From Narthecium ossifragum (Eukaryota; Streptophyta; Magnoliopsida; Dioscoreales; Nartheciaceae): 64,000 bases of DNA. A program made the position numbers and the translations under genes. The notes beneath the pieces were generated by a model that saw only the letters and a program-made list of their open reading frames with translations, had not been told where the DNA came from and did not search any database. The stretch is taken from NCBI GenBank assembly GCA_963920575.1, contig OY986964.1, forward strand, positions 15,365,460 through 15,429,459, read 5' to 3'. Each line of letters begins with the position of its first letter. Position 1 is the stretch's first letter. Shown piece after piece: positions 32,119-42,230 of the stretch.

Positions 32119-34978
32119 GCCCTCTGAGTCCTCGACAATCTGGTGACGACATCCGCCATGTTATACTTCCAAGTCCACTCTGACACTGGAAAAGCTGCAA
32201 TGGGCCTGCTATCCGCTAATGCTCCGCCTTCACCTCCTGACAGGTGAAGTGGTGAGGACGAACTCTGCATCTCGTGCTACCAATGCTGATGAGGGTCAAA
32301 ACATACCACCATGCCTCTGAGGTGGCCAACAAGGGAAATGGGCAGGACGCTTGAACGCCATCATTGCACAATTCTGGAGTTGCTGCTCGGCCTCTGAAGC
32401 ACAACCTACTGCATGTTGACGCTGTCTGGCTCTCATCCACATGCTGGGGATGAATCTGGGCACGGACCTCCGTAAGATTCGTGTCGTCGCTTCAAAATCA
32501 CCATCACTCTGGACTGACATACTGACATCTTCTGAGTGGTAATGAGTGGTCTAAACTGGATAACTGCCTCCATCTCTGCTTCTGACGGGTTGTCATTGCC
32601 GCTAAAGTTGCTTTGATTCCTCTGGCCCATCTGCTCGAGATAACAGCTACGGCATTGGCCTAAACTGAAAGATGATATGCCCGAAGGGTCGAAACCTTTC
32701 TAGCAACTACCAGTTGCTATCACCCTTAAAGGCACTTACGTAGTGACTTTAAGACAAGAGCTCCGGTCTCCTGGTCAATCTGGTCAACAGTCCTGCGGTC
32801 CTGAAGATGCTCCAGCCGAATCTCGAATACCGTCTTCAACCTCTGCCGTCACATATCTGCTTCAAGCTCAGCTGGATCAACTAATTTGTCTGCCGCTGAC
32901 ACAATCCGTATCTCGTACTGAAAGCTGTTCTCTGGATGTCACAATCTCGAATCTTTATCTGATTGTAGCTGGTGTGAAGTCCGACCTACGAGAAGGTCGA
33001 CAAAACTCTGAGCTGGCGAGTATCTCGGCGATGCACTGCAACGAACACATACTACTCGGAGAATGGAAGGTTTGGGGGCAACCTGCTGATGTGACTACTG
33101 AAACTGTTGAGATGGCCAAAACTGCTGCACGCTGTCCAGCTGCTCACGGTCCAGAAGAGCGAATACATGTCCTCAACGGTCGCCTCTACCCCAAATACAA
33201 CCCGGCCTACTCGGCCCTAAGGTCTCTGCGACGCGTTCACTGAAGACTTTGGCTGAATTACCCCGAATGAACCTCGAGTCCAAACTCGATAATCCCACGA
33301 AGGCGGAATATCCTGCAAGCTCCTAAAAAGGAAAGCTGCACAAACAACAACACAAGGAAAAACCTGCTCTCTCGAGCACCCTCAAAACAAAAGGGGGGAG
33401 GAGTTCGCCACAGACCGGTGAATAGCACCAGCTCTCGATAACCAGAAGGCGCACCACCCCGTGACCTTCAACGAGAGCAAAACAACGCCGTCAGGTGTAC
33501 CCACGACACCTTCCCACGACCCAAGAAGCACAACTCGGTACGCGACCAACCAGCGCAAACCGAGGAAGCCATCGAACCCAAACGTGTCCCACAAGTGGGC
33601 GATGGACACCTAGAGGTCTCCAACCTCTAGCAAACGCCCCGACAAGAGCAACAAACCCAAGCTCTTGTCCCAAATCGGTGGCTACTCCCGAAGCCACACC
33701 CGACTGCAGTCCCAAGCCAACACGGCCACACAGGGATGAGTCACAGGGGAAAAACACAGAGCCACAAGGAAACTGCAAGCCGCAAGACACTCCGAAAGCT
33801 AAAGGCTTAAGCTGAAATCTGAAGGAAGGCGGCACTGAAACTGGTTGCTGCTGAAGCTACTCTTTGCCCATAAGTGCATGAAACTCTGGTAAGACTGGTT
33901 GCTGCTTTGTCTCCAACAAGACTCTATCTGGAATCTAAATTCCTGCGTCTGCCCCAGGTACCTGTCCCAACTGAGGTATCAACCCACTGCTTTGCCCCAC
34001 GCCGTGTGCCACGCCCGACTGCTTTGCGGCAAGCGCCTCGCGCCCCTCGCTACAAGCACCGTCAGCGGAAAGGCACCCGGTGGCTAGCACTCGAGCACCC
34101 TATGGATTCCCTCTCAGTCTGGCGGTCCAGGTCACCTCTCAAAGAACTGGCACGACGCTGCTGCTGCCATGACTGTTGTTGATGCTGAAACCACTATCTC
34201 TACCAACGGCTACCCTGCCGTTCCCCAGAAGCAGGAATGACAACCCCGAAACTCACCACGACCATTGATCAACAGTCCTGTGTCAACCCTCAAGTCATAT
34301 ATCTCAATATCCGGAGTACAGTCCAGGGCGTCCCCCGCTCTCACTCCAGCATACCGAACCAGGTGATCCAACCAACCCGCGTGCTGCCACGCGGTGCGAG
34401 TACCAAGAACAGAGGAAGGTACTCCCAACTACACCACCCTCCAAGGGTAGGTACCAAAGAACAGTACGTGAATTGTTCTCAACACACAACCAACAGTGTC
34501 CCTAGTGGCCCCGACAAGCGCCACTACACATCGCTTCCTGGGAAGGAAAGAAAACAAAGGCTTCCCAAGCAAGCGATACTCCAGGATGTCCAAAACATCC
34601 GGGATCCGGGACACCTCCTTTAATCAGTCCTCTAGTATCGAAGGATCTCCAACATCGCCTCTGGACCACAACAGGTCCACCTCTCGGGTTTCCAAGAGCA
34701 CAGAGGCAACACACGTCCAATCCCCTACTCGCTCGTCTCTAGCACGGGGGGAGACACTGTCAGGCGAGGGAACGGACAACACCGGCGTGCATGCACATCT
34801 CCCCCTGAGACGTCATGTCACAGCCGGAAAACAACAAAACAAGCAACAATCAAATAAACGGAAACATATCACACAATCGCAAACAGCCATGCAAGGATGT
34901 TCTTGACCTATAACTATCCCATTTCACACTCAAAACCTTAACCGCAAGCCTAATCCTATCCCTGGGACATACAGCCTG

Positions 34979-34992
34979 CTCTGATACCAAGT
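34979..34992 (-). promoter_or_regulatory. Primer-binding site of element J (initiator tRNA-Met)
   Basis: On the minus strand it reads ACTTGGTATCAGAGC directly after the LTR end GGCGTGACA. TGGTATCAGAGC is complementary to the 3' end of plant initiator tRNA-Met. Confidence 0.85.
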
Positions 34993-35375
34993 TGTCACGC
35001 CCCGACCCAGAAAACCCATCCGAGCCGGGACATGAGGGCCTAAATCTAAAATCAAACAGCGAGAGCCTCCCCTGTATTTCTCAATTTGAACCCTGTGTAG
35101 TTATAATCTTCACAATAAATTAAAACGATAAATCTAACAGTTCTAAATTCAACAAGAATATGAATATGCTATCACAAGTTTCACTAATTAGTACAGGTTC
35201 TGATACAATACTTTCATCAACCCTCATTATACAATTTAATACATATTATCAAATCCTCGAAGAGGGAAATTATATATTTAATACAACTGCAAATGTACAA
35301 CTATTAACAAAAGGGGAAAATCCATGATCGTCAAGTACTCCTCGAAACTCCAAGTTCGCGATCACCTCGAGAATG
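34993..35375 (-). repeat. 5' LTR of element J, terminal 383 bp
   Basis: It is co-linear with 27890-28272 with a few differences (for example CGAGCCGGGACATGAGGGCC). Similarity stops abruptly at CACCTCGAGAATG, where the inverted segment begins. Confidence 0.9.
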
Positions 35376-36399
35376 ATGTGCTTGGCTTTTGTCTATGTAG
35401 AGACACCTAGGCCTAGTTGTTTAATTCACTCATGCACGTTGTATGCATTAGAAGAATTATGGCTAGGTGCGGGCGATGGGGCTCGATCGCCGATCCGAGG
35501 GCTCAGGTAGCTCGGATCTAGCTCAAGGACAGAGGTATGGGTAGGAGGACTAGGGCGAGATTGTGTGGTTCTGATCTTATGTTGATCGAGTTTGTAACCC
35601 AGATATACTCATTTGATTTATGATATTGAGGTGTAGAGGTCGTGTCTACTTTCGTTCCAAGTGCTAGATATGGATGTCGATGTCCTTGACTTGTGTCCCC
35701 ACGATGGATGGTGGTATTGAGACTGGGCAGGGTGGAACCTGGATAGGAGCCCGCAGTCGTGTTGTTTCCCCTCATTGTTGGGTGAGGGTGGGACATGGAC
35801 AGGAGCCCTCGGGGAATCGACGAGGCTAGGGTTAGCCTCTTGGCATACTTAGCCTTGATGAAAGTGGATACAGTTGCAGTCTTACCCTTTCCTTGAGAGT
35901 GCCGTAAAGTAGAACCCTACTGGGTTTTATGCTCACCCTACCCGGGCTGCGTTTTGCAGGTGCAGGCGCCGCTCCTTCCACGTCAGTAGTCCCAGGCGGA
36001 TCAGTTCTTGGAGACGCTCCTACTTCGGGTGGATTTTGAGGTTGTTCACAGATTGAGGGCTTCCATTCAGTATTTTATATTTATTTGATTTAGTTAAATT
36101 TTGGAGACTATTGTTTCGTATTTGAGGACAATTGTATAACTTCAAATTTGATATTAATGTGGAATGATGTTTATGTAAATGTTTAAATTGGGCTGTAATA
36201 ACAATAGTAGTTGTGAATCTAAATTTCTGCCCTCATGATCAAGTATTTAAATTTATCATGGAATATAGAAATTGTACATGTTCCTTGTGTAAGAATTATA
36301 GAGGAGACTCTGACAAACTTTTTGCGCCCATTGATGATTCCACAGGTTTAGGTTGCTCACTCCCCGATCTAGATGGGTTTTCAAGGTCGGGATGTGACA
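35376..36399 (+). repeat. J-like LTR end in opposite orientation
   Basis: Read on the + strand it ends GGGTTTTCAAGGTCGGGATGTGACA-like, equivalent to the J LTR end. Its first 150 bp (GCATTAGAAG, GGCGATGGGGCTCGATCGCC, GGATCTAGC, GGTATGGGTAG) correspond to the complement of 28735-28870. It is a diverged relative rather than an exact inversion of the adjacent copy. Confidence 0.75.
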
Positions 36400-36802
36400 C
36401 TCTCTGTCAGGTCTGTTTGCATAAAAGGATCGATCCTTTTAGGGAACATGATCGATCCGTCTTTCCTGAGTATTTACTATTTTGCCATCCAGACTGCGTC
36501 ATTGGTACTAAAATTACGATAACTTCCTTTAGAAAACTCGGAATCATGAACCGTGAAATTATCCAGAAACTAGACTTCAAGAGCTTTGCAACCATATATG
36601 GCACATTATTTGGTTCTTCATCAGCAGGTACAGTTTAATCTTTAAAGTTGATCCATATACTCTTTTCAGCTTCTTTTCGAACTTAAGGACTTCAATTGCA
36701 TCCTAAATCAAAATATAAGAATAATGAGTGTATTTAGGTACCGAATAAGCACAGGAGACTAAGTATTAAGGGATAAAAATATAACATTATGCATCATCAT
36801 CA
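36400..36802 (-). repeat. 5' LTR of element B, third piece
   Basis: It aligns with 19459-19868, including two GATCGATCC motifs (36428, 36449), the U3 block and the terminal TGATGATGATGCATAATG on the minus strand. The GTACG after it is B's target duplication. Confidence 0.92.
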
Positions 36803-36807
36803 GTACG

Positions 36808-36984
36808 TATGTACTCAAACACAATAAAATCATCATAAAAGCCTTGCTTAGGCCAAGAGGGTGCTATAAGGCCACAAGTGGTGAAAGTGCACAATAAAAG
36901 CTATAAAAGGTCACTTTCATACACAAATGGGTATCAAATAGGGGTTAGATGAGTACAAATACACGATCTATATTGTGCTCATCA
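36808..36984 (-). repeat. 5' LTR of element H, start (beyond element B)
   Basis: On the minus strand it starts TGATGAGCACAATATAG. It is continuous with 18275 once B and one target duplication are removed. It abuts the gag remnant of element E at 36985, which suggests H inserted into E. H's left flank is not recoverable, so this is a tentative order. Confidence 0.5.
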
Positions 36985-38085
36985 CACTCCGACCGCTAAA
37001 CCTAGGTGGGTCCAGTCGTCGAAAGTCAAGAATCTTCAACGCTAAGGTCCGCCCAGCAACGGGAGGAAGAATGACATCGTGAAAAGGAGTGGAACACAAG
37101 AAACAAACGTCTCCCGAAAATTGAGCCATGGGAGGGTTAGAAGAATTGACTAGATTTGCCGTTTTGGTAAGAACTTGGTCAAGCGTTTTACTTAAGGCAT
37201 CTACTTGTCGGGCTAAACGAGTAGATTCATTTAATTCAAGGGTATCTTTAGGCTTGGATTGGCTTGACGAATTCCTAGAAGAAGAAGCATGGTGCTGGGA
37301 ATTTTCAACTATCTCTCAAAAAGTTTCCATGAATCATCAAAAGGATTCATGATAAACACTCCTCCACATGCTGCATCTATAGTTATTTGATGTTTCTCTT
37401 TAAGACCTTTATAAAAATTCTCTACGATGGCTCATTGAGGAAATTGATGATGAGGCCACTTCCAAAGAAGTTCTCTATATCGGTCCCAGGCTTCATGAAA
37501 ATTAAGAGTTCATCATCGGCTTGTCTGAAAGAAGAAATTTCTCGCCTAAGGTCACTTGTCTTAGTGATTGGAAAGAATTTTGCAAGAAATTGAGTTTGAA
37601 TTTGAGGCCAAGTCGAGATGGATCTTGGTTCTAATGATGTCAGCCAATATTTAGCTTTGCCTTTAAGAGTAAAAGGAAAAAGTTTCAATCTCCAAGCATC
37701 CTCAGTAAAGTTATTGATTTTCACGGTAGAGCTAATCAAGATAAATTCTTCTATATGATTGTAAGGATCTTCATGAGATAAACCATGAAAAGCTGGAAGA
37801 GATTGAATAAACTGAGGCTTGATTTCTTAATGAGGAGCACCTATAACTGGAGGTTGAATGCAAGAATTAGAGGTAAATGAAGTAGGCACATAGAAATCTT
37901 TCATGGCCATACAGCCTTGATCTTCAGGATGATTTTAATTTTCATCATGCCCAACATGATCATTCGGATCAGGGTTTTCCATGGATGAATGCGATGAAAT
38001 AGTTAAAGATCTACGTAATGCAGCATGAGAATTCAAAAATTCTTGCAATGTAATATCTAAATCTGAATCTTCATTCACATTCATT
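36985..38085 (-). pseudogene. Gag remnant of element E
   Basis: On the minus strand, in order: a start region rich in Ser/Asp, a stop after DPNDHVGHDEN, FIQSLPAFHGLSHEDPYNHI, INNFTEDAWRLKLFPFTLKG and KAKYWLTSLEPRSISTWPQ. FLAKFFPITKTSDLRREISS and RQADDELLIF follow. A frameshift then switches to YRELLWKWPHHQFPQ, followed by ITIDAACGGVFIMNPFDDSW. The zinc knuckle CFLCSTPFH (fourth ligand absent) lies just before the junction at 36985. It is a gypsy gag, capsid plus knuckle, cut off before protease. Confidence 0.85.
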
Positions 38086-38320
38086 CACACATCACCAGAG
38101 CAAACAAGGTTTAGAAATACAAACAGTGCTCTCTCGGTGAAGTGTTGACTGACGCTCCTTCTCTACTTGGAAGGTGTTTCGTCAAAGTCCCTAACACACA
38201 ACCAAAAAGATAGTAAATATTAGCACTAGTACTATTTTTGGTCTTTTATATAGTAAGCAAAACGAAAATAACAAATTGAAAAAAACTACACTAAGCAATT
38301 GACTTAACTACTATTCTAAT

Positions 38321-38338
38321 TCCCCGGCAATGGTGCCA
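38321..38338 (-). promoter_or_regulatory. Primer-binding site of element E (tRNA-Asp)
   Basis: On the minus strand it reads TGGCACCATTGCCGGGGA. It is complementary to the plant tRNA-Asp 3' end with two mismatches and lies next to the LTR end TTGTCA. Confidence 0.85.
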
Positions 38339-39412
38339 AAATTTTGACAACGCTTGAAAAGTGTCATAAGCTTAACAAGTACACCAAAATTAAAAATTTA
38401 TAATCCGAATCATTAACTAACTACTTTAAGGGTAGATAGCAGTGAGTCCGAGTCGGTCCACAGAGAAAAGAAGTATTAAGTCTAATTACCTAGTATAGTT
38501 CTAAATCAAAAGATTGATAAAGGAAATGATTTTTGGGTTTAAACTACTCTTAACCAAGATTAAACTAATTCGAAATAATAATAAAATAAACGGCCAAGAG
38601 ATTTCTAATCCGTAATAAAGAACTGACTAGATCTTCGTAAGATAAGAGCAATTCAATTAAGCATTAACGGTTTTAACTAGTCGATAGGTGAATGGCTACA
38701 ACCCCTACCGCTCAACTAAAATCCGTACAGTCTTTAGTCGGCAATGATATCATCAAAGAATGGATATTGGTACATAATCAAGATGGTTCTAGTACCTTGA
38801 GATCGCCAAATAGAATGTATCAAGGATTAGAAGTTACCGTAGTGGTTCTGATACTAGCGTAGTGGTACTGGGACTTACGAAACCCTAATCTTGAATTAAG
38901 ATGAATAATAGATTAAGAGGCGGTCATAATGGTTCTGACATTATGTGTAATGGTTCTAGCATTACAGAACCCTTAATCTCGAGAAGGAAATCCTCACATC
39001 CATGGTTCTAGTATGGATGTTTTGATTAGAATCTCTAATCTCAGGCCCTAACATGCTCAAGACCTAGATCTAGGGCATATAAGAGCAAATCATTCATCCA
39101 CACTATTAAGAACACACCAATAGATTTAAAGAGAATAAGAATCATCCATTCAAACCATTAAAATATGTTTACATGCTCAAATCTATAGGAAACCCTAAAA
39201 ATATTCCTTATTACATCATAGAAATCCCTAGGCTGGTAGGGTTTAGTTACTCATCTTAGGAAGGAGATCCATTGATGAAGGTTGTCGACATGCTCCACCC
39301 ATGGATCTTCCATCAAAGATCTAACCAAATTCGTGAAAAAAAAGCTAAGAAAACCCTAAAAGATGAAGAAAATTCATCTATGGAAGACCCCCCAAAAACC
39401 CTAGATCATGCC

Positions 39413-39420
39413 TATTTATA
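39413..39420 (-). promoter_or_regulatory. TATA box of the E LTR
   Basis: TATAAATA on the minus strand, about 65 bp downstream of the last motif of the GATCGATC array. This is the same arrangement as in the other G LTRs. Confidence 0.6.
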
Positions 39421-39479
39421 ACCTAAGAAACACCCTTCCATCGGATTAGATCTTGGCCTTTGATTTTCTTCACGGAAAA

Positions 39480-39850
39480 AGAAATGATCGATCTTCATAG
39501 GGTGAAGATCGATCATTTAGTCTTCTATTGCTGGTTGCGCCCCGTAAAGGATCGATCATTTCCTTGTATCCTTGGTCACGCACCGTGGATGATCGATCAT
39601 TCCCTAGAGGAAGATTATTCCTACAAGAGATGATTGATCTTTTCCTTGTATCCTTGGTCACACCCCGTGGATGATCGATCATTCCCTGGAGGAAGATCGA
39701 TCCTTTTAAACCTTGCTCTATGTCACTATTGTCGTGCATAAATGAACGATCCTTTTCTTCCTTGAAGATCGATCCTTTGAAATGGTGCTCTCTGTCAGGT
39801 TAGTGCACTTAAATAATCGATCCTTTTCTGATGTGATGATCCATCATTTA
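39480..39850. repeat. GATCGATC array in the E LTR
   Basis: About ten copies occur, with a longer duplicated unit: CCTTGTATCCTTGGTCAC..CCGTGGATGATCGATC appears at about 39573 and 39645. Spacers are 15-35 bp. Confidence 0.85.
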
Positions 39851-40011
39851 TTTTGGAATTGTCCGAATGAGCTCGTTTTGACTCCAAACGTGATCTAACT
39901 CGCACCAGGATGTTGCAGCTGAAGTAGGATACAAATCGTCAGTGAAGCATTGCTCGGAGACTAATAAAGCCAAATTATAATGGTGATTTATGCACTTTTC
40001 AACTTTTATCA

Positions 40012-41711
40012 GCTAGATTCGAGCTGCCCAACCCCCGGATCGGCGATTAACTCATCGCCCACGCCTAACCTAGGAACACATCTAGTGCAAACAATTCATG
40101 ATCATATGCACAGATAAGAGTTTAGGCATGCAACAATATGCCAAGTATTATACAGGATCAGGTGCAGCACATAGCTCGCCGAGGGTGAACATAGCATAGG
40201 GTTTAAGTAAAGCAGATAAATAGGCACTCGGGCCTACAAATGGTGTACAACCCCGGCTAAACGATCAAACAGATATGACAGGACCATAATAATATTTTAA
40301 ACAAAGTTGAGGGCATACTTAAGGCCCGTTTATTCTACACATCCCAGGAGAGGCGTGACTCCCATGGTGCAACCAAAAGCCACACACTGGCTTACACAGA
40401 TAAAATACCATACATCTGAAATAAGATTAACATAATCGATTTATCGAAATCAAACCAATTATACTACTACGCTCGAAAAATCATATCTTTCAATCTAGCC
40501 GTCCGATCAACATGAATGTTGATATTTCCACTCAATGGCATACTGTAAATCACATATCCAAAAATTGGATCGATCATATAGACGGAACCAGATGAAAACC
40601 TACAATTTTGGTAAAACTCTGGATTTGATAAACCAATCAAAATCCTTTGGAAAATAACTTGTATTGAAACCAAACTTTGCATATCACACCTAAATATCAC
40701 TAGTATCATCTCCACCAAAAATAAACTCAATTAAATAACGAAAAACCCCTTAATTTCTCAAATTAAACCAACTGTCATGTTCCAGCACATACTGCCCATT
40801 TAATTCTCCAAAACTCATACGTATATCTAAAAATCATGAAACCAGTTGAAGTTGACAGCTAACTAAGAAATATAAAAATTTCGTGTAGAAGATCAACTGA
40901 GATCATGTACTTCTAGCTTGGAAATTACTTTAGAACACTATTGTTGTAATTAAACTAGATTTCTGAAAAATTAATATGATGAAAACTTGCTTAAACCCAT
41001 ATCAATTCAAAGCCAAATCCTACCAAACTCCAATCAGGAGTTAAGCAACCTAAAACACATCAGGTAGCATACTTTAATTGAAAAAACAAGCAACTAATCA
41101 ACATAGAACATCAAAAGCAAGCTTAATGACAAATCCACGTTTAATTCCCAATTAAACCATGTAGAGGAGATCTAGAGCTCCTCCCCTACCTCCTGGCAAG
41201 CCTCCCAAGCCTCTGCAACAGCTCCACTTCACGGATCAAAGGAGAGAAGGAGGAAGAAGAAAAAAAAACAAGAGAGGGTCGAGGGTCTCTTATAGACCTT
41301 AGTCCAATCGGTCATCGGTCGCTCCCCAAGCAACTGATCGGTCTATGTCGGTTCGGCATTCTTATCCGAAAAATTCAAAGGCGGTGCCGACATTGATCCG
41401 ATCGGTCTCTCCCTGGAGTGAGCGATCGGTCTGGGCTGACTGCTGTCCTAAAGACAGCTTCCACGCACCCGGACTCAGATCTTTTGATCTCAAGTTCGCC
41501 TAAGGTTCTAACAAGCAGATATATCAATCATAGCGTTGTGTGTGCACTACACAGGTGTGAAACCAATCGCTAAGGTGTAATTTACTAAATTACACTTGAG
41601 GTCCAAAAGCAACAATCTGATCAAGCAGATCACGCTCGATGCAAAAACAAGCCAACAGAGCACGACCCCAACCTACACGGTCGAGTCAGGTTAGAGGAAT
41701 GGGTCCTCACA
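40012..41711 (-). repeat. J-like LTR, truncated by element E
   Basis: On the minus strand it starts TGTGAGGACCCATTCC (41711) and follows the J LTR (CGATTGATATATCTG, GCGATGAGTTAATCGCC, then GGCAGCTCGAATCTAGC at 40012). The end portion is missing where E's LTR begins. It carries GATCGGTC motifs at 41310-41440 near its leader. Confidence 0.75.
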
Positions 41712-41840
41712 TTACCCCACAGGCTGTGGCAATGCCGGTGTCCTCTCCACTCTAGGCTCGACGGGAACCTACTCTGATCTCGGACCAGGTGGCTTTGGCC
41801 ATACAAGGAGTCTAGAGATCCGATCTACAGCCCATGACTA
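41712..41840 (-). other. Short internal remnant next to the J-like LTR
   Basis: It contains GCCACAGCCTGTGGGGTAA on the minus strand directly before the LTR start, the expected place of a polypurine tract. No coding motif is visible. Confidence 0.45.
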
Positions 41841-42060
41841 CTTAGGATGGGGAGATGGAGAAGTTGGATGCTACCGCCGCTGGTGAGTCTGGGAGCTTCC
41901 ATGGCTCAATCGTCTCCAGGATGAGCCAGGGTAGCAAAGACTACTTCTCCCGCATGGGGATCGGCCATCTGACGAAAACCCTCTACATGGTGGTCGACAC
42001 CGGGAGCGACGTCACCTGGCTCCAATCTTAGCCATGTGGGAGCCTCGGCGGCGGTCCAAC
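41841..42060 (+). pseudogene. Aspartyl protease gene fragment (first catalytic segment)
   Basis: In one + frame the sequence reads SIVSRMSQGSKDYFSRMGIG then LTKTLYMVVDTGSDVTWLQ (catalytic D-T-G-S at 41996-42007). This is the characteristic start of the mature domain of plant nepenthesin/ASPG1-type pepsin-like proteases (G.GEYF.R.GIGTPAK..YMV.DTGSD..W.QC.PC). A TAG at 42029-42031 follows where the QC.PC motif is expected, and PCGSL continues after it. Only about 60 codons are present, so this is a gene fragment, probably carried or stranded by transposons. Confidence 0.7.
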
Positions 42061-42230
42061 CTCCACGCAGATGGCCCCTCTAGTGGAGTCTATGGGCACG
42101 ATGCGACTAGTGTAGCTTGTCCCATAGGAGTGGGTGGAGGAATCCACGGCGACGCGCCGCCTCCGAAGGAGGAGGGCGGTCAGATTATAAACATTGTTAT
42201 CATAAACGTTACACACACATAAATGTTACA
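42061..42230. other. GC-rich tail with no assignable gene
   Basis: It may be a diverged or frameshifted continuation of the protease fragment. No motif is recognised. It ends in a small duplication of GTTACACACAC (42208 and 42226). Confidence 0.5.

Larger units (their letters stand above)
30856..34992 (-). pseudogene. Internal region of element J, heavily degraded gag-pol
   Basis: Only the integrase core can be recognised (separate entry). The 3' end has the purine tract CCTTTAAGGGTGATAGGT next to the LTR and the perfect hairpin AATTTCG-AGA-CGAAATT (30874-30890), a hallmark of Tekay/Del 3' ends. The 16-mer CTATCACCCTTAAAGG occurs twice, at 30858-30873 and 32717-32732. Short ORFs occur on both strands with no motif and are not called. 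Composition is richer in GC than the neighbours. Confidence 0.6.
27890..36399 (-). mobile_element. Element J: decayed chromovirus-like Ty3/gypsy element with a rearranged right end
   Basis: The 3' LTR (27890-30855) and the start of the 5' LTR (34993-35375) match each other and have the right polarity. The primer site next to 34993 matches tRNA-iMet. The internal region (30856-34992) keeps only traces of coding. The right end (35376-36399) is an LTR end in the opposite orientation, ending GTCGGGATGTGACA. The whole block lies in the 5' LTR of B. No target duplication can be seen. Confidence 0.75.
18276..36802 (-). mobile_element. Athila-like element B (gag-protease only), split by D and J
   Basis: The 3' LTR is 18276-19868. 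The internal region carries gag and protease but no RT, RNase H or integrase. The 5' LTR survives in three pieces (24446-25167, 27592-27772, 36400-36802). Flanks are ATACG (18271-18275) and GTACG (36803-36807), a 5-bp target duplication with one change. Internal and LTR sequence is closely related to element A, which is complete, so B is probably mobilised by A-type proteins. The primer site and ~50 bp of the adjacent LTR end are deleted at the gag/LTR junction near 24445. Confidence 0.8.
38345..40011 (-). repeat. 5' LTR of element E (G family)
   Basis: On the minus strand it runs TGATAAAAGTTGAAAAGTGC to CAAGCGTTGTCA, 1667 bp. It is related along its length to 6555-8235 and 10935-12489. It contains a GATCGATC array (39480-39850) and TATAAATA at 39413-39420 (minus). 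Between 38760 and 39010 short phrases of the kind ATGGTTCTGACATTATG recur. Confidence 0.85.

Noticed and set aside
33382..33835. ORFs in opposite directions in element J interior
   Set aside because: Opposite-strand frames overlap and neither has a known domain; the region is old transposon sequence of raised GC.
6555..40011. One giant element with G LTRs at 6555-8235 and 38345-40011
   Set aside because: The flanks (CTCAT and GCTAG) do not match, H between them has its own primer site and a different 5' LTR, and no primer site or clear purine tract adjoins 6555-8235.
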